Shown here: one piece after another, positions 21,376-31,899 of the stretch
Numbering within the stretch: position 1 is the stretch's first letter
Layout: each line of letters starts with the position of its first letter
Assembly (NCBI GenBank): GCA_964036315.1
Contig: OZ038488.1
Location: 63,283,254 to 63,347,253, forward strand
Origin: Acanthosepion esculentum
Lineage: Eukaryota > Mollusca > Cephalopoda > Sepiida > Sepiidae
Direction: 5' to 3'
DNA: 64,000 nucleotides
Made by a program: the position numbers and the translations under genes
Notes under the pieces: model-generated
Databases searched by the model: none
What the model was told of the DNA's origin: nothing
The model's input: the letters and a program-made list of their open reading frames with translations, nothing else

Positions 21376-21978
21376 AGGCAATTCATGTCAGCAGACTTCC
21401 AAGAGTTTTGCGAAATTTATCAAGTCAAACATATAAAATCCCAGCCTTATCACCCAAGATCGAATGGTCAAGCGGAGAGATTTGTTGATACACTCAAAAG
21501 AGCTTTACGAAACGCAAGGTTGTGCATACGGAAAAAGCATTACAGCAATTTCTGCTTTTGATAAATTGCTACCAAGTAAAACGAAACAAGTAACACAGTC
21601 CCACGCACCAAAAAAAAAAAATTCCTCCCAGTAGAAAAAGTTTTTTTTAAAGTATATAAAAATAATACATCATACTGGGAGCAAGGCACAATTGAGAAAA
21701 GAATCGGCAATATGATTTACATATTACAGGGACAAAAATTCTCACATAGAACACACGTAAACCAAATAAGGAAGAGACCATTACAGGATGCTACCGTCCA
21801 TCTCAGGAAGATGTAATGGGCACGATTTTCGATACATTTGATATAAAAAGACCGCAAACAATACCAGAATCAAGAAAATCGTCCAGAAAAAGAAAGTTCA
21901 CAGAACCTTTGGCAATAGATCCAAAGAAAAAAAGATATTAAAACCACTGCTACGCAAAAGCTTCGGAAGTGGGGGGGG
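21376..21978 (+). pseudogene. Gypsy integrase C-terminal part and polypurine tract
   Basis: After the stop the register continues with SQPYHPRSNGQAERFVDTLK, containing the third catalytic residue (Glu) of DDE integrase. Later frames give FKVYKNNTSYWEQGTIEKRI and HVNQIRKR, the chromatin-facing C-terminal region. Several stops interrupt it. The eight-G polypurine tract that primes plus-strand synthesis closes the element. Confidence 0.7.
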
Positions 21979-21985
21979 TGTTATG

Positions 21986-22850
21986 TTCTTGACAAAATCC
22001 TAAGAAGGATCTGAAATGTAATCGATCCTGATTTAACATCTCAACTTCACTTACTTTATCACCGATGTGGCCCGGCTTGCTTCTGTTTTTTCTACAAATA
22101 TTTTCATGGCAACTGCTCTGACGAGGTTTTTACCTAGGGCCTCGACTACAATAATTAATTGTACTACTAGATGGGTATCTAGGTTCCACCCTTTTACTTT
22201 TGAAATAGCTAAATGCTGCTACTTCTACTCCAACATTTTCTTTAAGTCTACTGCGAGGAAAGTCGGTTCACTATATCGTACAAGACATATTTTCTCTTCA
22301 GAATCCATCTTGCACATTTATAAATCTACCATTCGTCCGTACATTGAACATTGCTGCCATATCTGGTCTTGTGCTCCTACTATGTATCTCGAGATTCTTG
22401 ACAAAATAAAAAAAGGGTTTGCAACGTAATCGGTCCTGACCTGGCATCTAAACTTCAGTCATTTTCCTTGTGTCTTTTTTACAATATTTCCATGGCTATT
22501 TTTCTGATTAGTGTCACGACTGCATGGATTTAAGCGTACAAATAAATTATCTAATATGTCTCACAATTTTCCTGTCCAAATATCTAGATGTAACAGTTAT
22601 ATTCATGTAGCTTATTTTCTCGAACTTATTGCCTGTGGAATTGTCTTCCGGTTTCTTGCTTCCCGACCACCTACAATCCTCACAATTTTAAAAGCAGCGC
22701 CAATCGCCACTTGCTGTTTCCTGAAACCTGTTTGTTTTATCTTTGCTCCTCACTAAAGTCATTTCATTCTCTTTCGCTCCCAGTGACCCTTTGCGTCTTA
22801 GTTGCATTATCGTCTTGCATGGTATGAAATGATTAAAATATATTTTTAAA
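21986..22850 (+). mobile_element. LINE type A, right flank of the gypsy insertion
   Basis: It starts TTCTTGACAAAATCCTAAG and runs through the type A C-terminal pattern. A second overlapping piece (22250-22850) has SESILHIYKSTIRPYIEHCC, then a 3' end TTGCGTCTTAGTTGCATTAT. Two tandem partial copies explain the repeated motifs. Confidence 0.7.
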
Positions 22851-23084
22851 ATATATATGAATGATTAAAATATATTTTCGTAAACCATTTGCATTATCTT
22901 TAGAAGGAGGATGATCCTAGCTCTATGAAGATTCCTATCCTTATTAGGACACAGCAACATTTGTGACTATCTAATGCTCCAAGCATTCTGTCCTGATTAT
23001 TTGCCACAGAAATTTAAATTGTAACAATCTGATTTTAAGTACAAGTCTTATTTTCATCCATATTTTCCTCTAAACTTCCTCACT

Positions 23085-23365
23085 GCAAACATGTTACATC
23101 CATGATATTCTTAGCGCGCAGGACGACATCTCCGTTGCCTCAACCATCTTCTTCATCTGTGAGGAAACTGTCAGTCCTTCTCTACTATATAGAAAGTACT
23201 GATAATAAATAGCAGTTCAAAATGCTATTCGTTTTTTTCTAACGAAGTTTTCCTGTTTCTTAATACTTTGTTTAGCTTTGCATGTCAACTTTCCCTATTC
23301 CAGTAGGCCTTCGGATATCGGTGTCGCCATTTTCCGTCATCTTCTAGATCCTTTTGCACTAATGC
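23085..23365 (-). mobile_element. LINE type B fragment, minus
   Basis: The segments around 23100 (CATCCATGATATTCTTAGCG) and 23330 (TCGGATATCGGTGTCGCC) follow type B copies on the minus strand. It is short and heavily decayed. Confidence 0.5.
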
Positions 23366-23379
23366 AAGTGTGCATCAGG

Positions 23380-24285
23380 CTCTATCTTGTGTCCTACTTC
23401 GTTTTTAATCTTCATTAACGACCTTCCCGATGGCATCAGCTCTCAATTTTGCATCTATGCTGGTGACACACCCATTTACTCATGTCTCGATACTACTAAG
23501 TCTAGTCGTTCCGATGAGGTCAATTTGGCGGCTGATGTCAAAAACAACATTCAGTCTGTTGTTAAATGGTACAAAAAATGACTTGTTCATTTTAACGCCT
23601 CCAAAATTAATCTGCCGTCCATTAATCATCTGAGAGACCCCTCTATGCCATGCTAACCTCCAGAAAAGTGACGCGTTGCGACTTCTTGTGCTTATGTTTT
23701 CAGCTGATATGAAGTAAAAAGAATATATTGAATCTATTCTAGTTGACTCAGTGTCCTGCTAGACAATCTATCTCTCCTGAATCTATCTTGCATATTTATA
23801 AGTCTGCCGTTTTCCCATGCTTAGAATATTGCTGTCACGTATGGTTTGATGCTCTGGCCATATATCTAGTGATCCTGGATAAAATGCAAAAAGAATCAGC
23901 AATATTATTAGTCCTGATATGGCAACTCGGCTTCAGTAAAATTGCCTCCATATGCCTTTTCTGTCGGATGAGCTCATCGCCATGGTACCTAGACTTTATG
24001 AATTTAAGATTGGCGACGAGATCTCGCCAACTGACAAGTGAGTTGGCTAGATGTAACCGTAAGTTCTACACTAACAATTTCTTTTCTAGCAATTCTCAAT
24101 AATGGAACTCTCTTCCACCTCCATATTTTCCATCCTACTTTATTCTTTAAAAAATTAAATTTAATGTCAATCCTCCTGATTAGTCATCTTTTGTTCTTAC
24201 TGCTCAATAAAGTTTCTGTTTTCTAATTCTTCCACAACTAGGAAGCCCTTGTGTCCTAGTGGCTTTACTGCCTTTCTGGTGTTGA
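23380..24285 (+). mobile_element. LINE type A with partial reverse transcriptase
   Basis: The palm region reads FLIFINDLPDGISS and IYAGDTPIYSCL; the catalytic pair is changed (A-G-D where A-D-D is expected), so this copy is dead. Further frames give ISPESILHIYKSAVFPCLEYCC, then ELARCNRKFYTNNFFSSNSQ, in family order, and a 3' end CCCTTGTGTCCTAGTGGC. Frameshifts occur near 23580, 23740 and 24100. Confidence 0.75.
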
Positions 24286-24461
24286 ATCCTCCATGCGATC
24301 TTTCCGCATTATGCGGCCTGGAAATTTCAACTGTCCCTCTTTCTGGCTGTTATTATAAGTGCACTGGAATATAATTTACTCAATTTACGGCACAGAGTCA
24401 CAAATATGTCTCATTAAGTGAAGCTCGAAATCCCAGGATTATTACCAGTAACTCATTAATA

Positions 24462-24541
24462 TTAGGTCGGTGCACAAATAATGTCGTTATTTACATGAGT
24501 AACATATGTGAGAAAACGACATTATTTTTGCACCAACCTAA
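24462..24541. mobile_element. 80-bp miniature mariner element (MADE1-like MITE)
   Basis: The ends are near-perfect inverted repeats: TTAGGTCGGTGCACAAATAA at the left and TTATTTTTGCACCAACCTAA at the right, with matching bases continuing for about 27 bp. TA flanks both ends. Human MADE1, a mariner derivative, has the same terminal sequence type and the same 80-bp length. The transcript would form a hairpin. Confidence 0.85.
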
Positions 24542-24559
24542 TACCACCATACTGAAGTG

Positions 24560-25149
24560 GTTTAATGTTTGCTAGTTGTAATTTCATTGCTAATATATAA
24601 CGACATAAAATAAAATCGTTGTTTTTTTTACGAAATGAAATGGTGTATAAATTTCGATGTGAAGAAAAGAAAAAGAATATAGTTTACATGGATCACGAAA
24701 GAAACGAGTTAGGCTTTGAATTGTTAATAAATGACCAAACCTACGTCAACACTCCCTCATCGACGTTAATATGAATCCATTATATATAATATGCAGTTTT
24801 TATGATGAATAAACATCGCCCACCGCAGCGCAAAGATTGATAATTTCCCTTAGCTGATTAATTTGCTAATGCACGATAATCACTACAATGTCTATGCTTC
24901 GGAAGAACCGCGCGGGAATTAATGGTTTGCAACCGATTTTCGCAGACTATTATTACTGTAGTAAATCCAATCATTACTAGATGCACCAAACGCGTGGCCT
25001 TGTGTCATAATTTACTAAGTGTCTATAAGACAGTTGCCCGTAAATTAATCGTTATTAAACAAGGCGCGACTACAATTAATGAATTGAATCAGATACTCAC
25101 TGAGTGTCCGATAATTGCGGACTTGCACTGAATTAAATTAAGCATATTA
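24560..25149. other. No recognisable gene
   Basis: AT-rich; a 69-codon frame at 24922 has no motif I know. Confidence 0.4.
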
Positions 25150-25595
25150 AATATTCAGGACGGACAGCAGCTCGTTTCTGAGTAAGCCTGTCTGCGACGA
25201 TGGTTAGTTGCAGACGACAACTTTGGAACATGCGTTTCTTCAGCACAGCAATTCTGTTGTTTTATACTGCAAATACACTGCACGGACCTGTGTTGGAATT
25301 TCCGAAAGACAGCGCTTAATCCGGCGGGGGTCACCATTTGGGACAAGATCAGTATGCGGAAACACTCGGTCAGGATGACTTGTGATTTCGTGCTAACGCA
25401 ACCATCGACGGTTTCCAAACAGTTTTGTCTACCCGCTTTCACGCACAAGGCTTGCTTCAAGCCGTGATGCATTCTGGGATTATCTCCTCAGGCCGATATT
25501 ATCAAGTAGTTCTTGATAAATCAACACTTGTGAAATTCGAACCTTGTTCTCATGGCCCAAACCTGACTTTCTATCAGCTCAGCCAAGCCAACTAA
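25150..25595 (-). mobile_element. tRNA-derived SINE (family 4), copy 1
   Basis: The segment GACTTGTGATTTCGTGCTAA with the following 180 bp matches 33607-33780 in order. The tRNA-like head is decayed (near 25530-25555, AAATTCGAACCTTGTTCTC reversed). The body extends to about 25150. Confidence 0.55.
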
Positions 25596-25868
25596 AGTTG
25601 ACATCACGAAATATCTAGATGACCTGGCCATCAAGATATATTTAGCAAACTAGTCACACAGATAATAATTACTCTAGTCAGTTCGATATTCTAAGAATGC
25701 CCTTGATTAGTGGCTATATACTAAACTCAGTTAATATATACAAGATAACCTTAAAATAAAGTAATCATTAGGAACCTAGATTTGAAATCGTCATTCTCAT
25801 CAGTCCCATAACCAAGTGTCGTCGTAGGGTTGCTGCACAGATGAACGCATGACTAGTTCCCTCTATAT

Positions 25869-27350
25869 ACAGTGGGGGGGGATATTCACACGCATACAAA
25901 TTTTTTATTTATTGTATTTCCAACTAATGAATAAACATACTTTGCACATAATTAACTGTATACAGGTGCATAATAACTAAATATGCATAGAAACAGAAAA
26001 AAACTTTGATTTAATAGAAGTAAGTCCAATTTATCCATTTTAATATGTGAAAAATATTCGTACAATGAAAATTTCAGATTTTAAAACTTGTAAATTAGTT
26101 TAATAGCGTAGATTATTCAAGTGAAATATTTTAGAATGTTCAAATAATGTTATTAGCCTAAAAATACAAACAAAACATTCTGTAATTGATATTCGTGCAA
26201 GGAGGTTTTCATCATGGCAAGAGGTAAAAAACGGACAAATTCGCAAAAAGAACTCATTGTTAAGCTCTGGAAAGAAGGTAAAAGTTCTAGGAAAATCTCA
26301 GACAACCCGAATATTCCATTTGCTACCATTAGTTTATTCATTGCAAGGTATAAAACCTCAAAACTGTTGAAAACCAAGGAAGAACAGGTCCTCGACAGAA
26401 GATTACTGCAAGATCTTCGAGGAAATTAATGCATCCAATTGAAAAAAATCCAATCGTTACTTGTCCAGAGTTTCAGGATGATTTGCCTTCATCAGGAATC
26501 TGTGTTACTAAACGGATAATAAGCAATGAAGTTCATAAGAAGCATGTAAATTCACGCTCCCCTCGGAAAACTCCACTGCTACTGAAAAGACACAGAGATG
26601 CCAGGTGGAAATTTGTTCGTTAATATACGGATAAAGAAAATCGTATTGGAAACGAGAATTATGGATAGACGAATTCAAAATTGAGTTGTTTGGACGTAAT
26701 TCTAGAAATCATCTATGGAGGAAAGATGGCGATGCCTTCAAACAAAAGAACAGAGTTCCAACAGTGAAATTTGGTGGTGGCAGCATCATGGTTTCGGGAT
26801 GGGTTTTTTTCTGCAAACGGTACTGGGAACATATCAGTAATAGTTGGTAGAATGAATGCCGCAGATTATCAAAATACTTTGGAAGCAAATTTAATGATTT
26901 CGGTTGAAAATCTTGAAATTCTTCCTGGTTGTATCTTCCGACAAGATAATGATCCTAAGCGCACTGCAACATCTTCGAAGAAATGGCTTGCTGAAAATAA
27001 TGTAAATACCCTGAAATGACCAAGTCAGTCCCCAGATTTAAATCGAATCGAGAATTTGTGGCGTTATTTGAAAATTCAAATCCAATCGAGAGCTCCAACA
27101 ATTATCCCAGATCTGAAGGCTGGATGTGAAGAAGAATGGGACAAAGTACTAACTAAGATTTGCAAATCATTAATTGAGAACTACTGCAGAAGTGAATAAT
27201 GGCTATTCTACAAAGTATTAAACGAGGATGATGTATTCTTTTTTATATTGTACGAATACTTTTTCACCCATTAAAAAGGTAAATGTGATTTATCTCTATT
27301 AAATCAAATTTTTTCTTTCTGTTTTCTATGTATATTTAGTTATTATGCAT
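25869..27350 (+). mobile_element. Tc1-like transposon with long terminal inverted repeats
   Basis: The left end TACAGTGGGGGGG and the segment at 25970-26070 (GCATAATAACTAAATATGC onward) are matched in inverse at 27250-27345 over roughly 100 bp. Within lies a transposase from 26214. The right outermost end is not clear, because another mariner fragment begins about 27370. Confidence 0.8.
26214..27199 (+). pseudogene. Tc1-like transposase, interrupted
   Basis: The start ATG (26214) opens MARGKKRTNSQKELIVKLWK, a helix-turn-helix DNA-binding region that binds the inverted repeats. Downstream are FRQDNDPKRTATSSKKWL and SQSPDLNRIENLWRYLK, the second Asp and final Glu regions of the DD34E catalytic domain. 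Stops at about 26427, 26622 and 27017 and one frameshift split the frame. About 330 codons are present if the breaks are ignored, close to the usual length, so decay is recent relative to the other transposons here. Confidence 0.85.
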
Positions 27351-27369
27351 CTTTGTACGGTCAATTATA

Positions 27370-27700
27370 TGAAAATTATTTTTAGTAGATGGATTGATTG
27401 AAAAAAAAAATCACTTCCACGGCCACGCAAGGCGAACTATCTGGAACTTGGATGGTCTGTTCTATCCACATCCGTTCTATTCACATGACATTACACTAAA
27501 TAATTATTATTTTGCTTTGGTCGCAGTAAGCGCTGTCATTAGTGGAAAACATTTCTCTAATGAAAAGATCATTCAAGTGTTCATCGACGTATTAGCTCAA
27601 CAAAATCTGCAAAATTTTATTCAAAATATATTGAAGTGCTGCCTGATAAGTGGCAACAAGCAACTGCACATAAAGTTGAATATATTTAAATAGCATGTAC
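27370..27700 (+). pseudogene. mariner-type transposase C-terminal fragment
   Basis: The frame 27394-27693 has GKHFSNEKIIQVFIDVLAQQ, the helix-rich C-terminus of mariner transposases. The preceding YSHDITLNNYYFA corresponds to the conserved YSPDLAPSDYHLF block, where the last catalytic Asp is replaced by Asn. Confidence 0.75.
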
Positions 27701-27815
27701 TTTACTTTTTTAAGAATAAAATTTGAAAAAGCGTAAATTCATGACTCAATCAGCTATATCGTTTCGAGAAAAATGAACGGAAAGATTATCGAACGATCTG
27801 TAAATAAGAGCATTG

Positions 27816-27998
27816 TCTGATTGATTGATTTTTACGGTTTATCAAACTTTTGAATGTTATTTAAAGCCAGAAAATATTTCTAGAATCTTTTGGAGATAAC
27901 TGATTTACTGATAATAGTCCTACAAATCAACCCATAGCTCGGGAGAAAAGAGGTGGATCGTACGGGAACTGATGTTTTAACGTCATATGGCCGTAAGC
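27816..27998 (-). mobile_element. SINE family 1 with internal deletion
   Basis: Reading minus: the 5S-like start (GGCCATATGACG to GTTCCCGTACG), then directly the body, and a tail (TAAAAATCAATCAATCA). The tRNA-like module between them is deleted. Confidence 0.65.
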
Positions 27999-28129
27999 CA
28001 AGACTTTAGTGATAATTCGGATAATTCAACTGTCATCGTTTCCACAATACAGGCTGCGGCAAAAGTAACACCCTTTTTTCCATCTGAGACGGATAAGACG
28101 ATGTGGAGCAATTGAATGGCCACGATTAC

Positions 28130-28400
28130 CAGACGTAACACTCAGTCAGTTATGTGCCATGCACGCTTAGGCCATCGTGTATCTTTGACTGACGAGGCAG
28201 ATTCTTCTCCCGCAGTGGGCTGCCATTTCTTTCTGCGGCAGACCAGTTGGTATTTACTCATAGCTGAGTAGGGAGAAGAGGATTCATACCTTTCCCAAGG
28301 ATATTAGTAAGTGAATTAATGGATTCGAATAGAATTCGAACTCGACTCTCCGATTCCTCAATCCGAACCATTACCCATTACTCCACCTCCTCTACCTAAC
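28130..28400 (-). mobile_element. tRNA-derived SINE (family 1b)
   Basis: The tRNA module (about 28390-28325 minus) has GGTGGAGTAATGGGTAATGG and GAGAGTCGAGTTCGAATTC, good A and B boxes. Its body (CTTTCTGCGGCAGACCAGTTG on the plus strand, truncated here) differs from that of family 1 and is shared with 50145 and 51870. Confidence 0.7.
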
Positions 28401-28679
28401 ACAATCAGACTTTTTTCTGAAAGATCTTGTTTACAGGCTCAAACCGTAAATAATTACTAAATTAAGACAAGCAAATTTTTGATAAATGTTCTTAAATTAA
28501 TGTAGAAATGTGTCAGATTGTTTGTAGAAGTGTTGCTGATAGGGTTCAGCGTAGTATTGAGTATGAAGCAGAGCATTTTTAATATTTTAAATAGTTTGTT
28601 AATCATAACAAATCATGTTGCTTTGATGTGACAATGCTTACAAATGTTCTTAAATTAATGTAGTTTAATTTGGTTCATT

Positions 28680-29040
28680 AAATTTTGAGAGAGGACGGCA
28701 AGTGCGACGCTGAGATCCGAACGCTCATTGGGCTAGCCAAAGACGCATTCCAAAAGCTACGCAGAGTATTAAGAGACAGGAGGATTTCTTTGGTAACAAA
28801 GAGTACTGGGCTGCTACGTGACATCTCGCCTCTTTTACGGCAGCGAAGGTTAGACGGTCTCCTTAAAGATGAAGAAGAAACTCGAGGCGGCGGAAGTATG
28901 GTTCTACAGAAAGGTGCTGAGGATATCATGGACCGAGCGTGCGAGCAACGATGAGAAGGTGCAAACTTCTTGAGAGCTACAAGGACGAAATGTAGTGTCA
29001 TGATCGCCTACGTCCTAAAGGGACACGGAACATAAAAAGA
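28680..29040 (+). mobile_element. LINE type B C-terminal region with 3' end
   Basis: The translation has GKCDAEIRTLIGLAKDAFQK and LRRVLRDRRISLVTKSTGLL, then in another frame KLEAAEVWFYRKVLRISW. These lie after the polymerase domain in the family. The 3' end CATGATCGCCTACGTCC is followed by an A/G-rich tail (AAAAAGAAAAAGAAAT) directly against the mariner terminus. Confidence 0.75.
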
Positions 29041-29249
29041 AAAAGAAATAAAAGGGCATTACTTTTGCGGCACCCTGTTTTCTCGTCTCAGACTTTCAAG
29101 ATGGAATTTTAACTGCCAGTTCTTATTCCTTATTTTATTGATTAGTTTCGCCTTTTCTTTTTCTTTTTACAAAAAGATTTTGACGGTTTCTTCAGCCATT
29201 TTCTTTGCCTATCTATACGTATATGACTACCACGTTAAACCGACCATGT

Positions 29250-29695
29250 GGCACATTTTACCACACTTGGTGGTGTATGAAAAGAGAGAGAAGACCAGAT
29301 CGTGTAACTAAAATGACGAAAATATTAAACCACCTGGTTTTCTCTCTCTTAGGCTGTCCGTCATTGCTGCCGACGACGTTGTCCATCCATCTCCGTCTAT
29401 CTTGTGTGGGCTGCCAAATGAGATAGCAAGTTCTCGGGCACAGGTGGCAGGGAAACATGTCCGGTGCGGAATTGGCAGGCTGCAGATTCCGCTGGCGTTG
29501 GCGCCCCTCCCCTCGAGCGCTCTTCGTTTCTACTCCTCGATTGCGCCACTCCGGCGACGCTGAGAGACCGCCAGCCGATTCGATCCCTTGCAGTTTCATC
29601 AGCACACTAGCTGCGGTATCTCTTGCGCCCTCCCAGTGATGTCGGATATCCCCAAGGCGCCCTGCGTAGTTAGGAAGATTCCAAGAATTAGTCAC
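29250..29695 (-). mobile_element. GC-rich LINE C-terminal fragment
   Basis: The 145-codon minus frame has GDIRHHWEGARDTAASVLMK, then MFPCHLCPRTC, a Cys-rich motif of the kind found at the C-terminus of several non-LTR retrotransposon proteins. It is much more GC-rich than its flanks. The family call is tentative. Confidence 0.45.
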
Positions 29696-30021
29696 AAGAG
29701 CGCCAACCTTGGACCGCTGCTGGGTATAATTCTCCGAGTTTCCCGGCCAAATTTTAATAACTCAGTTTTGTTCTGCCTTCACGATGTTCTTATTCTAAGG
29801 TACTGTAAGGATCCATTTATACATGCTATTATGCACAATTACGGTATCCAACGCTTGTCAGCCAAGATGTTTGTATCGTACATGAGCACCACTTGCTCAT
29901 ATTCGGCATCTGGCGGTGATTAATGCTTGTAGCACTTCCCTGTGCACTCGACGCCATAATTCCCACGCAGTTTCCAATGTACGTTTTCTGAGGTGTACAT
30001 TGTCATGGCGACGTATGTATT

Positions 30022-30022
30022 C

Positions 30023-30084
<62 letters not shown>

Positions 30085-30125
30085 GTTGTTGTTATTGTTG
30101 TTGCTGTTGCGGCTGCTGCTGCAGT
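30022..30125. repeat. (TTA)n followed by (GTT/GCT)n array
   Basis: A long TTA run passes into GTTGTT and GCTGCTGC units, so the open frame is poly-Tyr and Cys-rich by composition only. Confidence 0.95.
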
Positions 30126-30640
30126 TATCGAATCTGTGTCCACAATAGCATAACATAATCCACATGGGGAGTTTTATACGGGAAGGAACGTCTAAATATA
30201 TACATTATCCCAAACATTGACAGACACACAAGACAGCATACGAAATCAAATGCTTTGAATTTCACACTACGGCCATACGAACCAGGTTTACATTCAAACC
30301 AGTATATCAATCAATTCATTAGTCGAAATCATCTCCACAAAAGAAAGTGAGAAAAGAAGAAACTTCAGCATTGATTTCTCTGATCCTAGCTAAGGTGGCT
30401 TATTGATTTTGGTCGGCACCTCTATGTTAATCTCCTAACATGTCATAACAACCAATCAAAATTTTTTTTTTTGGAAGCCATGAAGCCATTGCAAATCAGC
30501 AGACATGTTCAATAGATAAGTAAATAAAATTTGTGATGGAAAATATATAAAAATTGGAATAAGGCTGGATTTAATACTTAATCTTCAAATACATTCGGGG
30601 GCATTTTTTCTTGTTCTTTTATGACGGTCGTTGTTCTAGT
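30126..30640. other. No recognisable gene
   Basis: No motif on either strand. Confidence 0.4.
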
Positions 30641-30847
30641 ATAACATTATTTATAAATTTATTTCTTTTTTATATTCGTGTTCATTTTTTTTCTCTCGAT
30701 CCACTGTTGACTTTTCGTCTTTCATCCTTACTTTTCCTTTTTCTTTATAATTTCTTATCTTTCATACGTCTTTGGTAATTCTTGTATTCTCAGTTACTCG
30801 ATAATTTCTTCTTCCCAGGGACTTATTTTTGTAACTTCTCTTTCTAT

Positions 30848-30884
<37 letters not shown>

Positions 30885-31460
30885 GGCTCTATTTTTCTAT
30901 GATCTCATTTTCTTATCTCGTTTCTCCTTCTTTCTTTTTACGTCCTTCTTATCTCCTCTCTCTTACAATCACTCTCCTTCCCCTTTTTCTTCTTCTTCTT
31001 TGCTTTCGTCCATATATACTTTATTTTCTTTCTTTTCTAATTTCCTTTCCTTTATTTTCTTCCCGTACAAATGTCTTCTTCATTCGTACATCTTCTTCAA
31101 AACACTTCTTTGTTTCCTTTTCCTTTGATTTCTTTTTCATTACATGCACTTATTCCTTTTCCTTCTTTTAACATCGACATTCTTCTTTTTTTCTTGTTCT
31201 TCTTCGTTTTCCTCCATACCTACCTTCTTTTTCTTCTAATTTATTTTGCTTTGTTCTTTATTTTCTGTTCTTACTTCTCATTCTTCTTCTTGAGTACATC
31301 CGCTTAAAAGCCCTTCTCTCTTTCTTTCTTTCTTTTCTTTTCTTTTCTTTTGAATTTTTTTTTCATTTCCTACACATTTTCTTTCTTCTTTACAATATCG
31401 AGTTTCTTCTCTCTTCTTCGTCCGCCTGCTCTTATTTTCTCTTTCTTTCTCTCGGTCATG
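30641..31460. repeat. Polypyrimidine-rich domain with (CTTT)n at 30839-30890
   Basis: About 800 bp with strong T/C strand bias and several CTTT and TTCTT blocks. The 129-codon frame at 30782 is Phe/Leu/Ser low complexity. Confidence 0.8.
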
Positions 31461-31899
31461 TGACCAGAATTACAAATGAACAAACCCGTTCTTATTTACT
31501 GTAATTTGCATCAAAGCGGTGATCGACGTCATTAAGATTAACTCAAAGTGAGGCAAAATATAATTTAGAATGCAAATCCGGACAGAGGAACGAAACAGAA
31601 GCTAAATGAGAGAAGGAAAAAGGCTATTATCAAGTTTTATATCTTCAAATATATTCCATTCTCGGACAGCGGCGAAACATTTTTTTTTTCTTGTACAAAA
31701 AATGTAAATTTACACAAGACAAATAATGAGCGCAAAATTTGAAAGAAAGTAATGCTGGAGATTTAAAACCCGTTGTGAAGCTTGTCGGTTGAAATAATCG
31801 ATAAATATTCAAGCAAGTCTATTGATTACGCAACCGTCTAAGCTTATTCGTAATAGATTAACGGTTTACATAATCTGATACCTTGTGTGTGACTTGTTA

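Larger units (their letters stand above)
18750..21985 (+). mobile_element. Ty3/gypsy-type LTR retrotransposon, rearranged and inactive
   Basis: Domain order on the plus strand is protease remnant, reverse transcriptase, RNase H, integrase, which defines the Ty3/gypsy type. The element starts with TGTTATGGGAAC (5' LTR start) and ends with a G-rich polypurine tract (21971-21978) followed by only TGTTATG, so the 3' LTR is reduced to seven bases. The Gag zinc-knuckle segment lies inverted between the 5' LTR and pol. Pol is broken by stops and frameshifts near 19517, 19594, 19669, 20140 and 21375, and the C-terminal integrase part is degraded. Both flanks are type A LINE sequence, but from different copies. 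Confidence 0.85.
28050..29077. mobile_element. mariner-type shell with nested insertions
   Basis: The left terminus CAGGCTGCGGCAAAAGTAAC and the inverse of the right terminus (GGCATTACTTTTGCGGCACC) form a ~30-bp imperfect inverted repeat with a TA before the left end. No transposase remains. The interior holds a SINE (28130-28400) and a LINE (28680-29040), both nested. Confidence 0.65.

Noticed and set aside
30782..31307. 129-codon frame that looks like a multi-pass membrane protein
   Set aside because: Hydrophobicity comes from T/C-rich sequence (Phe, Leu, Ser codons); no domain, and low complexity throughout.
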